Assembly: GCA_019358875.1 (NCBI GenBank)
Contig: JAHHIF010000012.1
Location: forward strand, 102,524 to 166,523
Direction of reading: 5' to 3'
Source of the DNA: Symplocastrum torsivum CPER-KK1
GTDB taxonomy: Bacteria > Cyanobacteriota > Cyanobacteriia > Cyanobacteriales > Coleofasciculaceae
Length of the DNA: 64,000 bases
In this document: one piece after another, positions 8,858-17,093 of the stretch
Position numbering within the stretch: the first letter of the stretch is position 1
Layout of the letters: each line of letters opens with the position of its first letter
Translations under genes and position numbers: made by a program
Notes under the pieces: generated by a model
Seen by the model: only the letters and a program-made list of their open reading frames with translations
Told to the model about the DNA's origin: nothing
Database searches by the model: none

Positions 8858-9020
8858 CCATTTGTAGTATTCTTTTTTCTATTTGGTATTGTTTGTGCCA
8901 AGCTGGTCTAGGGGGATCGAATATCTGTAGCAAACATTGAGGTAATTGATATAACCCACCAGCAAAAACTCTCCCCTACTTCCCTTGTCAGAACTGCTAG
9001 GAAACTTTCACTGCGAACGT

Positions 9021-9686
9021 CTACTTTCTGTTTGACGCCAGCTTGTCTGCCCAACGGGTTGTTTCTGGTAAGCGATACTTAGTAGTGCATCGCAGCACAT
9101 AATCAATCGCTGTCGGTAAACTGATGCGATGACCTGGGGAGACATAAAGAGGCTTGACACCAGTACGCGATCGCAAAACTGCCCCAACAACTTCTCCTCG
9201 ATAGCGCAGTGGTTGCCAACTCCCTTTCTCCACTGGCACCTCGTCATGCTTACCCACAAGTAGAGACTTCGCCGCACCAATCGTTGGAATGTCTATCAAT
9301 ACTCCCAGATGGCAAGCAATCCCTAAGCGGCGAGGATGAGCAATACCCTGACCATCACAGACGATTAGGTCAGGTGTTATGCTGACCATTTCCAGAGCAT
9401 CGAGTATAGCCGGAATTTCTCGAAACGAGAGGAATCCGGGAATGTAAGGAAAAGTAGTTGGGCGTTTGGCGATCGCTTTTTCCTGTAGCTGCAAGTCAGG
9501 AAAACTTAACACAGCCACCGCTGCCCGTGAAATCGCACCATCTTCCTCAAAACCCAGATCAACACCCGCAACATACTGCACATCTCCCAACTGGTCTTCA
9601 GTAATCACCTGAGAACGCAGTTGGTTTTGGATTGCGATCGCTTCCTCAACGTTTAAGGGCCATTCGTGACGTTGGTGAATTTTCAT
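9021..9686 (-). CDS. nfi: Endonuclease V (deoxyinosine 3' endonuclease)
   Basis: The protein cuts DNA one base 3' of deoxyinosine, starting repair of deaminated adenine. Hallmarks seen are Y-V-A-G-V-D-L-G-F (first catalytic Asp), [10 protein letters not shown] (Glu and wedge region), and [16 protein letters not shown] (Asp, His and the conserved glycine loop). With the ATG at 9686 it is 221 residues, the usual size (E. coli Nfi 223). The longer frame back to 9779 would overlap the upstream hydrolase gene and adds an unconserved tail, so the shorter start was chosen. It lies downstream of the SGNH hydrolase on the same strand. Function is confident. Confidence 0.92.
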   Translation of the reverse strand: MKIHQRHEWPLNVEEAIAIQNQLRSQVITEDQLGDVQYVAGVDLGFEEDGAISRAAVAVLSFPDLQLQEKAIAKRPTTFPYIPGFLSFREIPAILDALEMVSITPDLIVCDGQGIAHPRRLGIACHLGVLIDIPTIGAAKSLLVGKHDEVPVEKGSWQPLRYRGEVVGAVLRSRTGVKPLYVSPGHRISLPTAIDYVLRCTTKYRLPETTRWADKLASNRK

Positions 9687-9739
9687 CTGTTTGTTAGTAG
9701 TCAGTTGCTGAGGCGAGGAATCATGCATCTCAAAGTAGT

Positions 9740-10486
9740 TCACGGAGATGGAAGCACCGTTTTGAGAGCAGCAAACCAACGATTGGCAATCTTCTTCTCA
9801 CCAGATTCATTGGGATGACAACCATCGTGAGTGTCCTTACCCATCGCTGGATTGAAACCGCTGAACTGATTCACCGCAATGACAGGTGACTCCTGGGTGT
9901 TAGTTTCCTGTGCCAGATTCACGATCAGCCTGTTAAGCTGCCGAACTTGCGCTTCTTCCCCACAAGGGATAGTTTCGGCGATTAGCATCTTTAAGCGTGG
10001 ATTAACCTTACGCAGTGTTTGAATCAGTTGTCGAAGCTCCTCGATTGTACTCTCCAGGCTTTGCCCTTGAACAATATCGTTAGACCCAAGATGAATCAGT
10101 ACAATGTCTGGTTGGCTGGTGCGAACCCAGGCATCAATTTGCTTTAATATCTCATCTACCCGCCAACCCCAGTGTCCCTCGTGATCTTGGTCAAAGTCTG
10201 ACAGAGGAGCAGAACCCTGAAAATGCTCTCGGTTTGACCCAACAAAATCAACGTTGTAACCAGCTTGACGCAACTGTATCCAGAGCGGACGGCGATAGCT
10301 GTTATGATTGCTGTCCGCTTGCGTAATTGAATCACCAATTGGCATGATGCGGGTTAGATTTTGAGATTGCGCGGCTTGTGGTGTCCGAGTGGGAGCACAC
10401 CCGATACTCAAGAGCATTCCGGCAAAACAAGTTGGCAGGATGAATCTGCGAATGAAGAGGTTCAAGTTCGACTTGAGCCATATCAT
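9740..10486 (-). CDS. SGNH/GDSL-type esterase, probable lipoprotein
   Basis: A secreted hydrolase of the SGNH family. Block I is I-M-P-I-G-D-S-I-T (nucleophile Ser), block III is H-L-G-S-N-D-I (Asn), and block V is H-D-G-C-H-P-N (Asp and His of the triad). The N-terminus from the ATG at 10486 has a basic stretch, a hydrophobic core and S-I-G-C, an imperfect lipobox, so export and lipid anchoring are likely. The open frame extends to 10690 but that part would overlap the ispD gene and has no signal-like character. Substrate is unknown; members act on acyl or acetyl esters of sugars and lipids. It is downstream of ispD, same strand. Confidence 0.82.
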   Translation of the reverse strand: MIWLKSNLNLFIRRFILPTCFAGMLLSIGCAPTRTPQAAQSQNLTRIMPIGDSITQADSNHNSYRRPLWIQLRQAGYNVDFVGSNREHFQGSAPLSDFDQDHEGHWGWRVDEILKQIDAWVRTSQPDIVLIHLGSNDIVQGQSLESTIEELRQLIQTLRKVNPRLKMLIAETIPCGEEAQVRQLNRLIVNLAQETNTQESPVIAVNQFSGFNPAMGKDTHDGCHPNESGEKKIANRWFAALKTVLPSP

Positions 10487-10578
10487 AGTGAGATCACGAC
10501 GAGTCTGTAGCTTAATCGTACTCTGGACAGGATTTAGTACCATTTGCGACGGGTTGACAGGGTAGATTTTCAAAGTAG

Positions 10579-11265
10579 TTACAAGCCGAGGCGTTGGCGG
10601 AGGATGAATTCTGCGATCGCTAAATCCACGGGTGTCGTTACCTTGAGATTCGTCTCCTCTCCCTCCACAATTCGCACAGGTAGCCCACATCGTTCAAACA
10701 ACGCGGCATCATCCGTAACTTCCCAACCCCCGTTACGTCCTTGCTCATGACACTGCTTTAATTGTTTCACCTCAAACCCCTGCGGAGTTTGGGCTGCCCA
10801 TAACTGCCTTCGGTCAGGTGTATCTTGTATAATTCCTGCCTCATTCACCACTTTAATTGTGTCCTTTACAGGCACAGCAGCAATTAAACCCGGACAATCT
10901 AAAAGGACAGTGGCACATCGGTCAAATAGCTGAGGTGTCGCTAAACATCTTGCCCCATCGTGAATTAACACTCGTTCGGCTGTGGCTGGCAAGGCTTGCA
11001 AGCCGTTATAGACTGATTCTTGGCGTGTTTCCCCACCCACAATTAGCTCCACTGGCTTGGTTAGCGATACGTCAGCAAGAATCTTTTTAAAATCTGGATA
11101 GTCTGTAGGTTGTCCGATAATGCCAATCCAGTTAATAGTTTTGGCTGTCTCAGCGGCTTGAAGAGTCCACGTAAGTAGGGGTTTACCTAATAGTGTAAGG
11201 AGAAGCTTATTGCGATCGCTTCCCATTCGTCGCCCCATTCCTGCCGCTGGAATTAATAAATGCAC
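10579..11265 (-). CDS. ispD: 2-C-methyl-D-erythritol 4-phosphate cytidylyltransferase (MEP pathway)
   Basis: It couples CTP with methylerythritol phosphate in isoprenoid synthesis, needed for carotenoids, phytol and quinones. Seen are the nucleotide-binding start L-L-I-P-A-A-G-M-G-R-R-M-G with the later Lys, the segment V-L-I-H-D-G-A-R, T-P-Q-G-F, and V-T-D-D-A-A near the end. A GTG at 11265 was chosen because AGAGGA lies five bases upstream of it and the conserved beta strand begins at once (M-H-L-L-I-P-A-A-G). The longer ATG frame to 11325 would run into the control region of the divergent gene. This gives 228 residues, the normal size. It is divergent from the GT9 gene at 11335 with a 69-base shared promoter gap. 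Confidence 0.93.
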   Translation of the reverse strand: MHLLIPAAGMGRRMGSDRNKLLLTLLGKPLLTWTLQAAETAKTINWIGIIGQPTDYPDFKKILADVSLTKPVELIVGGETRQESVYNGLQALPATAERVLIHDGARCLATPQLFDRCATVLLDCPGLIAAVPVKDTIKVVNEAGIIQDTPDRRQLWAAQTPQGFEVKQLKQCHEQGRNGGWEVTDDAALFERCGLPVRIVEGEETNLKVTTPVDLAIAEFILRQRLGL

Positions 11266-11334
11266 AATATTCCTCTGTTTAGCTAGTATATGTTCCCTTA
11301 AAATTAAGCTGATAAATACGCTCAATCAATTGAG

Positions 11335-12297
11335 ATGCGAATACTAGCCCTTGTCCCCGGTGGAATTGGCGACCAAATTCTGTTCTTTCCTACCCTCGAT
11401 GACCTAAAACGGTACTACCCCGAATCCGACATCGATGTCATTGTGGAACCGCGAGCTAAAGGGGCGTATCGGGTTTCAGGCTCTGTTAATGAAGTTCTGA
11501 CGTTTGATTTTAAAGACCGCAACGGCCCTGCGGACTTTGGTAACTTGCTGGGGATCATCCGCGATCGCGAATACGATGCGGCACTAACCCTAGGACGCCG
11601 CAGGTCAACCGGACTGTTGCTCTGGATGAGTGGCATTCCTACCCGTATTGGCTACAGTGCCAATGCTGGGAAGTGGTTTTTTACCAGCACGGTGCCGCTA
11701 AAAACTCAGCAATATGCCGCCTGTATGTACCATGACCTCATCCGAGGTTTTGGACTCGACTCCCCCTGCCCAGAACTATCCCTCTCGCTTCCTAAGTCAG
11801 ACATTGACTGGGCAGAGGGGGAACAGAAACGTTTAGGTTTTACAGAAACGGGTTACATTCTCATTCATGGCGGTTCGAGCCAACTCGCTCAGTCGAAAGG
11901 CATCGACAAGATTTACCCAGTGCAGCAATGGCAACGAATCATTGACGACATTCAACAAAAACAACCAGAACTACCCATCGTGCTGCTTAAAGGTCCCGAA
12001 GATGCCAAATTGATTGCCGCCATGATGCAATCCCGCTCCGATTTGAAAGTTACCTCACCAGCAGATATTGGTAAATTGGCAGCAATGATTGCTGGGGCGA
12101 ATTTGATGCTGTGTACAGATAGTGCGCCTATGCATCTAGCCGTTGCTGTTGGAACTTACACAATTGCCCTATTTGGTCCAACAGATGCGAAAAAACTCCT
12201 CCCAGAAAGTGATAAATGTGTTGCCGTGCAATCCCCAACCGGAGCGATCAAAGATATCAAACCCGAAGCTGTCTTAGAGCAAATTTGGCGTGGCTAA
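11335..12297 (+). CDS. Glycosyltransferase family 9 (heptosyltransferase-like)
   Basis: A 320-residue GT-B enzyme. L-V-P-G-G-I-G-D-Q-I-L at residues 6-16 is the acceptor-side glycine loop of ADP-heptose:LPS heptosyltransferases. I-H-G-G-S-S-Q near residue 180 and C-T-D-S-A-P-M-H-L-A near residue 262 followed by A-L-F-G-P-T-D are donor-site signatures of GT9. Such enzymes add heptose or a similar sugar to lipopolysaccharide. Its stop overlaps the start of a GmhB-like phosphatase by 8 bases, the natural partner in ADP-heptose supply. Cyanobacterial LPS generally lacks the enteric heptose core, so the sugar may differ; that is uncertain. Confidence 0.87.
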   Translation: MRILALVPGGIGDQILFFPTLDDLKRYYPESDIDVIVEPRAKGAYRVSGSVNEVLTFDFKDRNGPADFGNLLGIIRDREYDAALTLGRRRSTGLLLWMSGIPTRIGYSANAGKWFFTSTVPLKTQQYAACMYHDLIRGFGLDSPCPELSLSLPKSDIDWAEGEQKRLGFTETGYILIHGGSSQLAQSKGIDKIYPVQQWQRIIDDIQQKQPELPIVLLKGPEDAKLIAAMMQSRSDLKVTSPADIGKLAAMIAGANLMLCTDSAPMHLAVAVGTYTIALFGPTDAKKLLPESDKCVAVQSPTGAIKDIKPEAVLEQIWRG

Positions 12298-12892
12298 ACC
12301 AGCAGTATTCCTTGATCGAGATGGTGTCCTGAACATTGAAGCAGGTTATCTGTACCGAGTTGAGGACTTACAGTTAATTCCCGGTGCTGCCCAGGCTGTG
12401 CGGCAACTGAATGAGCGGCAGGTGTTTTGTACGCTGGTCTCCAATCAATCGGGACCAGCGAGAGGGTATTATGCCGTTGAGCATGTCGATGCCCTCCACC
12501 ACCGCCTTTGCCAACTCCTAAAAGTGGAAGCGGACGCTCACTTAGACGCGCTCTACTACTGTCCCTACCTGAGTCCCCAGGCAGGAGGTACTAACCCAGA
12601 CTTTACGCGCTGGAGTACCTGGCGCAAGCCCAACACTGGGATGCTCGTTGCTGCGGCTTGGGAGCATGATTTGGACTTAAGCCGGAGTTTTATGGTTGGG
12701 GATAAGGCGACTGATGTCGATATGGCGCACAATGCTGGTTGTACCGGAATCCTAGTGCAAACTGGTTTTGGTGAAGATGTACTCAGTGGCAAGTACCAGC
12801 ACCATACTCGTCCGGATTATATTGCCGCTGACTTACCAGCCGCTGTGGAATGGATTTGTCAACAAATGGAAACACAACAAGCTTTCGCCTAG
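12290..12892 (+). CDS. HAD-family phosphatase, GmhB-like (heptose bisphosphate phosphatase)
   Basis: F-L-D-R-D-G-V-L-N at residues 7-15 gives the D-x-D nucleophile motif, T-L-V-S-N-Q-S-G is motif II, R-K-P-N-T-G-M supplies the motif III Lys, and M-V-G-D-K-A-T-D-V-D is motif IV. This is the histidinol-phosphatase/GmhB branch, which removes the 7-phosphate from heptose 1,7-bisphosphate. At 200 residues the length fits. The zinc loop is reduced: a C-P-Y occurs where GmhB normally has C-P-H, and the later C-x-C pair is absent. It starts with GTG inside the end of the GT9 gene (8-base overlap), so the two are coupled. Another sugar-phosphate substrate is possible. Confidence 0.82.
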   Translation: MAKPAVFLDRDGVLNIEAGYLYRVEDLQLIPGAAQAVRQLNERQVFCTLVSNQSGPARGYYAVEHVDALHHRLCQLLKVEADAHLDALYYCPYLSPQAGGTNPDFTRWSTWRKPNTGMLVAAAWEHDLDLSRSFMVGDKATDVDMAHNAGCTGILVQTGFGEDVLSGKYQHHTRPDYIAADLPAAVEWICQQMETQQAFA

Positions 12893-12923
12893 AGCTGCAA
12901 AGGAGGAGTATTGAGGATTATTA

Positions 12924-13238
12924 GTGTTAGTTGTTGAAACACAAGTGATACAACCCAGTTGGATTTTGAGGGAGGGGAATAGCCCTCTTGTTGCTGTAGC
13001 ACTTCATGATGGTCATGATATCCGAGCGGAAGTGGCTCCACTCCTAGCTGTGAGTGAAAGCGATCGCACTCGTGAAGAAGACCCCTTTACGGCAATGTGG
13101 ACAACGGTTGTTGATACGCAGATTGTTGTTAAGCGATCGCGTTTTGAGTTTGACCTCAATCGACCGAGAGAGCAAGCTGTCTACCTGAGTCTCGAAGATT
13201 CTTGGGGTCTATCCGTTTGGCGCGACTTCTTGCACTAG
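12924..13238 (+). pseudogene. N-formylglutamate amidohydrolase, C-terminally truncated remnant
   Basis: The 104 residues match the first part of cyanobacterial N-formylglutamate amidohydrolases: A-L-H-D-G-H-D-I-R, R-E-E-D-P-F-T, then R-S-R-F-E-F-D-L-N-R-P-R-E. The full enzymes are about 250-280 residues, so roughly 150 residues including later metal and active-site parts are missing. The frame stops exactly where the convergent glycosidase gene ends (4-base overlap), so the rest was probably lost at that junction. A strong AGGAGGAG sits at 12901-12908, but the first in-frame start (GTG 12924) is 15 bases away. It is unlikely to be active. Confidence 0.75.
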
Positions 13239-14443
13239 TTACTCATTGGAGTAAACTTTTGGATCGAAGCAGCAGTCTCTTCGGGTTTTCCCGATGTGGG
13301 AAACACTAAAATACTCTTGATTTTGGGATTATTAACCAGTTCTTTTAAGCGATACAATTGCTGTTCTGAAATGGCTACTCCTGCATAGTTTTCGGCATAA
13401 CCTAGCTCTTGGTTAAAGTTAGCATCGTTATAAATTTGGATGAAAACTCGATCAGCATCCCAATTTTGCCAATCCGCCGCAAAATAACGTTTACCCCAAT
13501 AAGGATTATGATGGCAAAGGTCGAAACTTACCCTTGGATTAGCTTTCTTTATATCAGCTCTCATTTGCCGCACAAAATTAGTCAAATGGGTCGTGCGAGC
13601 AACTTTGCCGGGTAAATCAGCATGATAACCTAAGTAATCATCCCACTGAACCGCATCGATAGTTGGATACTTTTTGACGAACTCTACTGAGATTTTTTTG
13701 AATAAATTAGCAACCTCTGGGTTCTCCACATCCAGTACATAATGCTCAATGCCAGCGTAGGTTTTATCGACCCCAGGCACAAGCCATCGTTTAGAAATTG
13801 CTTCGTCAAAGATTGGGCTATTTTTATCGATTTTAATCCCCTTCTCGAAATAGGCGTGAACTTGCATTCCCTGCTTGTGCGCCTCATCAATCAACCAATC
13901 TAACCATTGTTCTTGGAATTGGTTGGGACAGCTTTTGTATCCAAATGTTTGCTGCATAACATCACTGTTATACATCGTGCAACCATTGCCCCACACTCCA
14001 TGAATAATTGTATTTATTCCTTGACGGCGATAATAACGAACTCGTTCGCGAATCATTTGTTGGCTAGCATTATTAGTTGCTTGATACCGACTTAAATAAA
14101 TTCCCCTGATTTCCTTTTTCTCCCAAGGAGTTTGAGGTGATGGTGATTTCTTCGGGGTTACGGCTAATGATGGAACTTGTGGTTTGGTTGTTGGTGTCCC
14201 AGTTGGAATAACTGGTGACAGGGGAGAATTGGCAACAGGTACACGCGGTGTCGGCACCGGAGTCAAATTGGGAGTGGTTGGTTGTTGATTATTTGGTAAA
14301 AATTGGCTGATACCTAAATTACCTAGATTACCTAGATTATCTAGATGCCTAAAGCCCCAATAACCAACACCTAACAAAACTAGGACTAATGAAAGTGGAA
14401 TACTCGCACATCCACATCCCTTGTTTTCTTTTTTAGGTGGCAT
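13235..14443 (-). CDS. Membrane-anchored GHL10-type (DUF187-like) glycosidase
   Basis: From the ATG at 14443 the protein has 402 residues. Order: a short basic start with a C-G-C-A cluster, one membrane helix (about residues 14-30), a Pro/Thr-rich linker to about residue 105, then a TIM-barrel-like domain. E-I-R-G-I-Y-L-S-R near 112, I-H-G-V-W-G-N-G near 148, Q-V-H-A-Y-F-E near 203 and A-V-Q-W-D-D-Y near 275 resemble the glycosyl-hydrolase-like 10 family. It probably faces the periplasm and cleaves or binds polysaccharide; activity in this family is mostly unproven. The frame upstream to 14626 has no homology-like features and lacks a better start. Downstream it converges on a truncated hydrolase gene. 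Confidence 0.72.
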   Translation of the reverse strand: MPPKKENKGCGCASIPLSLVLVLLGVGYWGFRHLDNLGNLGNLGISQFLPNNQQPTTPNLTPVPTPRVPVANSPLSPVIPTGTPTTKPQVPSLAVTPKKSPSPQTPWEKKEIRGIYLSRYQATNNASQQMIRERVRYYRRQGINTIIHGVWGNGCTMYNSDVMQQTFGYKSCPNQFQEQWLDWLIDEAHKQGMQVHAYFEKGIKIDKNSPIFDEAISKRWLVPGVDKTYAGIEHYVLDVENPEVANLFKKISVEFVKKYPTIDAVQWDDYLGYHADLPGKVARTTHLTNFVRQMRADIKKANPRVSFDLCHHNPYWGKRYFAADWQNWDADRVFIQIYNDANFNQELGYAENYAGVAISEQQLYRLKELVNNPKIKSILVFPTSGKPEETAASIQKFTPMSN

Positions 14444-14738
14444 GGCAACTCTCGCGTGATTGTTCAACTCGGACAGCAACCACTCCTCGCAGGAGTAGAA
14501 AGCTTCTCTTTGAACTTCAACGGGAAAATCATTGTTTCCGCTTCTTGCGGCTGCACTGTCGATTGCAAAGGGGTGAGGGTTAGAGTAATTGGTGCGATCG
14601 CATTTTCTGAAACAGGCAACCCCCATTGTCGTGCTACGAGTTGGGCGAAGCGGGGTAATCTAGCGTTTGAGGTGGTGGATGAGCGGCAAGTTCCCTATCG
14701 TTACGGCAAGGGGTGATCTGACTCAATTATCAGCCGTC
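14444..14738. other. Non-genic stretch, possible 3' remnant on the minus strand
   Basis: No intact gene is seen. One minus-strand frame reads well for about 60 codons (around A-Q-L-V-A-R-Q-W-G-L-P-V) and ends at a stop near 14472, as if it were the tail of a lost gene. I do not recognise the family. Open frames on the plus strand here look like shadows. Confidence 0.3.
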
Positions 14739-15245
14739 TCAGTTGTCATCGAACATGATCTCGAACTCTGCCGCTGGCATCCACTTTGCCAGAAAGCGCT
14801 TATGATTTTCAGCCTCGGCGCGGCTATAGAAGCGAGCTACTGTATAGTGTTGAGCGTTTGGCAAGAGCCTCACGAGTGTCCAAGGGTAATTCTGCTGATT
14901 CCAAATGCGATTGCCTTCGGCACAGCAAAGCTGAACGCCTTTAGCCGGAAAATCTTCTAGAGGTGTGCCAGGGTGCGTCTCTACACTCCGACCACAGCCC
15001 CGATGCTCCAATATAGAGTGAATCTGTGATAGAAGTTGCGATCGCTCTGGTGTGCCATCGCTGGGTAATAAACTCCATTCACCCACTGGCGCTGGTAGCC
15101 AAGCCAGGGTATAGGAAACTGTATCTTTGCGAAAATGCCAAGACAAGCCGTGTGTGTGCTTACGGCACTGGAAACCGTCAGCTCTTAAAGCCGCAACAAT
15201 CCTGTCCGCATCAGCTTTGAGGCGAAGCCATTGTGAATGTTTCAT
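14739..15245 (-). CDS. Hypothetical protein, 168 residues
   Basis: The family is not recognised. The protein is soluble-looking, with no signal peptide or membrane helix. It is rich in Trp, His, Arg and Leu, begins with a helix-like M-K-H-S-Q-W-L-R-L-K and has four Cys residues (one pair as C-C). The start ATG at 15245 is the first in frame and is preceded by an AT-rich stretch, but no strong ribosome-binding site is seen. No neighbour suggests a function: a glycosidase lies downstream, a repeat-rich gap upstream. The amino acid composition looks like real coding sequence rather than a shadow, and the opposite-strand frames are short. Confidence 0.55.
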   Translation of the reverse strand: MKHSQWLRLKADADRIVAALRADGFQCRKHTHGLSWHFRKDTVSYTLAWLPAPVGEWSLLPSDGTPERSQLLSQIHSILEHRGCGRSVETHPGTPLEDFPAKGVQLCCAEGNRIWNQQNYPWTLVRLLPNAQHYTVARFYSRAEAENHKRFLAKWMPAAEFEIMFDDN

Positions 15246-15328
15246 TGCTATGATTCTTGTAATTACTAATTACAGAGGGGCGATAAGCCTAAGGGCATGG
15301 CTTTGCTTACCGCCTACACTTTGCCAAA

Positions 15329-15368
15329 GGCGCGATAGCGAAGCGCTGCTGCGAAAGCGCAGATCGCC
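15329..15368. repeat. Short dispersed GC-rich repeat
   Basis: The element contains GATAGCGAAGCG (15335-15346), which is also found at 58991-59002 inside a dead transposase. Nested GCGC and GGCG/CGCC arms would fold into an imperfect hairpin. It resembles the very small dispersed repeats known from filamentous cyanobacteria. Confidence 0.4.
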
Positions 15369-15491
15369 CTTTATTCATGGAAGACTTGAAACAGTACGAG
15401 CTAGTAATTTCCTGATAATCGTCTAGGCATCACCTCCTTACTCCACACATCCACCAGAATTTCAGCCCACTTGAGTGGACTTGAGCTATGA

Positions 15492-15513
15492 GCCAAGAGT
15501 TAAAACTCTTGGC
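15492..15513. repeat. Perfect palindrome GCCAAGAGTT-aa-AACTCTTGGC
   Basis: Ten-base perfect arms with a two-base centre. No T-run follows, so a terminator is not supported. It is about 80 bases upstream of the HTH gene and could be an operator or the end of a lost mobile element. Confidence 0.6.
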
Positions 15514-15624
15514 GGACTTGCCTGGTATGAGAAACTACCGATAGAGAAACAGGGAAACTTCCTCTAGGCGTTTCCCCATTATTTTTATGTTCCAATGGGT
15601 AAACTTTACCCATCGCTAGGTAAG

Positions 15625-15867
15625 ATGGTAGACGATAGAAACTCAAATAGCAACCCCAATTTACCCAGTCTCAAGCAAGTGCGTGAGCGTTTAGGGATGA
15701 CTCAAGAAGAATTCGCTAGCGACTTGGGAATAACCCGCAAGACGCTTGGCAATCATGAAAGAGGCGCACACCAACTGAAGCTTTCTCTAGGGCAAATCAA
15801 ACGATTGAAAGAACTTCTCGAACAAGCTGGAATGTCGATTGACGACTTACCTGATGACATCGACTGA
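15625..15867 (+). CDS. Small XRE-type helix-turn-helix regulator
   Basis: An 80-residue protein (90 if the ATG at 15595 is used). The helix-turn-helix is V-R-E-R-L-G-M-T-Q-E-E-F-A followed by L-G-I-T-R-K-T-L-G-N-H-E, a clear XRE/Cro type domain. A Leu-rich helix follows and ends in an acidic tail. The ATG at 15625 is preceded by AGGTAAG, a moderate ribosome-binding site; the upstream ATG has none. It is probably a DNA-binding repressor or the antitoxin of a lost pair: no toxin-like gene adjoins it. A DUF433 gene follows 140 bases later. Confidence 0.7.
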   Translation: MVDDRNSNSNPNLPSLKQVRERLGMTQEEFASDLGITRKTLGNHERGAHQLKLSLGQIKRLKELLEQAGMSIDDLPDDID

Positions 15868-16008
15868 AAAGTCATTAAGCGTCAAACTTTGCCATAGTTG
15901 TAAAGCCTTTAGCACAGCTAATTAGAGGAGATTTGGGAAAAGGTTGTGCGATCGCACTTGATGATAGCTCAACGAGTTACGATCAGACCAAGATTCAGCA
16001 AGCAGATT

Positions 16009-16305
16009 ATGCAAACCCTGACTGACATTGGTACGCTGATTCTTCGTACACCGGGAACCTGTGGGGGGCGTCCCCGGATTGCTGGTACTCGTATCACGAT
16101 TCAGTACATAGTAAATGAGATTAGGGCAGGTGTGACTCCCGAAGAAATTCTGGAAAATAAACCACACCTAACTCTTGGTGGAATCTATGCAGCTATAGCT
16201 TACTACTACGCCAATAAAGAATTGCTAGATGCGGAATTTGCCGCTTATGAAGAGGAATGCGATCGCCTCGAAGCAGAATATCTTGCTGAAATTAGCTGCC
16301 GATAA
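16009..16305 (+). CDS. DUF433 protein, orphan antitoxin-like
   Basis: The core reads G-R-P-R-I-A-G-T-R-I-T-I-Q-Y-I-V-N-E, then G-V-T-P-E-E-I-L and T-L-G-G-I-Y-A-A-I-A-Y-Y-Y-A-N, the complete DUF433 winged-helix signature. DUF433 proteins usually act as antitoxins and sit next to a DUF5615 (PIN-like) toxin. No such gene is found here: the next gene is on the other strand and is a HepT remnant. The ATG at 16009 matches the usual start; the frame is open back to 15946. The acidic C-terminus (E-E-E-C-D-R-L-E-A-E) is normal for the family. Confidence 0.8.
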   Translation: MQTLTDIGTLILRTPGTCGGRPRIAGTRITIQYIVNEIRAGVTPEEILENKPHLTLGGIYAAIAYYYANKELLDAEFAAYEEECDRLEAEYLAEISCR

Positions 16306-16326
16306 TTCATCCGAAGAGATGGTTAA

Positions 16327-16569
16327 TCAACTAATGATGTCTCGCATACCCGCAACATCATCCCAAGGCACTTCTAGATGTTGCTCTCGAAACTCGCGAG
16401 ATAACCGTTTCGTTGCCTCTCCCATAATCGAGATTTGGTAGAGAATTGCTGATTGCCTCAGTACATCTGATGCTAACTGTTCTCGATTGAGTCCTTGAGC
16501 AAACTGCAATACTAATTGCCCAGCTCTGACAATATCAAGTAGGGATGCACTATCGCGAGACATAGACAA
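16327..16569 (-). pseudogene. hepT: HepT-type toxin, C-terminally truncated
   Basis: The 80 residues fit the first two thirds of HepT (DUF86) proteins: a helix with L-D-I-V-R-A-G, then I-M-G-E-A-T-K-R-L-S and V-P-W-D-D-V-A-G-M-R-D-I-I. Intact HepT proteins are about 110-140 residues and continue with a His and Tyr after the M-R-D segment (the R-x(4-6)-H-x-Y motif that forms the active centre and receives AMP). Here a stop follows I-I-S directly, and no frame continues with that motif. The start overlaps the end of the MNT gene by 20 bases, the standard arrangement. The toxin is very likely inactive. Confidence 0.78.
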
Positions 16570-16897
16570 CCTGAGCTGTGCCTAAAATTTCTTGGCGACG
16601 AATCCAATTGTGGCTTTGCTCAATCGACTTCTTTGTAACTAAGTCAACCTCACGCCGTAAAAGGGTTTCTAGTTCGCGTTTCATCCGAACGAACTCTAGC
16701 AAACCCCAAGGAGCATCTGCCTCAAAATTCACCATGATATCAATGTCGCTGTTAGGGCGAAAATCTTCTCGTAATACCGAACCAAATAAGTAAAATTCCT
16801 TGATTTGCCACCGTTGGCAAAACTCTGCGATCGCGAAGCGGGACACTATCGCGTCCATCGCTTGCTGAGGTAGTTGGCTCTGTAGTTGTTGTTCCAA
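16550..16897 (-). CDS. mntA: MNT-type minimal nucleotidyltransferase antitoxin
   Basis: Residues near 40-55 read L-F-G-S-V-L-R-E-D-F-R-P-N-S-D-I-D-I, the G-S-x(10)-D-x-D motif of nucleotidyltransferases. MntA proteins neutralise HepT by adding AMP units to a Tyr. The gene is complete at 115 residues and overlaps the HepT remnant by 20 bases, as is usual. Since the toxin lacks its motif, the antitoxin is probably a leftover. The stretch encoding A-I-V-S-R-F-A-I-A (about 16827-16856) is an inserted-looking GCGATAGTG/CGCGATCGC piece, similar to small dispersed repeats. Confidence 0.82.
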   Translation of the reverse strand: MEQQLQSQLPQQAMDAIVSRFAIAEFCQRWQIKEFYLFGSVLREDFRPNSDIDIMVNFEADAPWGLLEFVRMKRELETLLRREVDLVTKKSIEQSHNWIRRQEILGTAQVVYVSR

Positions 16898-17093
16898 TTT
16901 TATCCGTCCTCGCTAGCTTTCAATGGGGTGAGGCTTCGTTCAATAACCCCATACCATCAACATTGGGATGCTAATCTCTAATTCGATAGTATCGTCTGTC
17001 GTAGACGAGAAGCGATCGCTCTGACTGTTCATTCTCTACATCCAGAGTGTGCGATCGCCCCTACGTTAAGATGTCAGTGAGCGGTAGCCAATC

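Larger units (their letters stand above)
15246..15594. other. Repeat-containing gap
   Basis: No gene is seen. The gap holds an imperfect inverted repeat at about 15329-15368 (GGCGCGAT matched by ATCGCC, with GCGC stems inside) and a perfect palindrome at 15492-15513. Both look like dispersed genome repeats. Confidence 0.5.
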
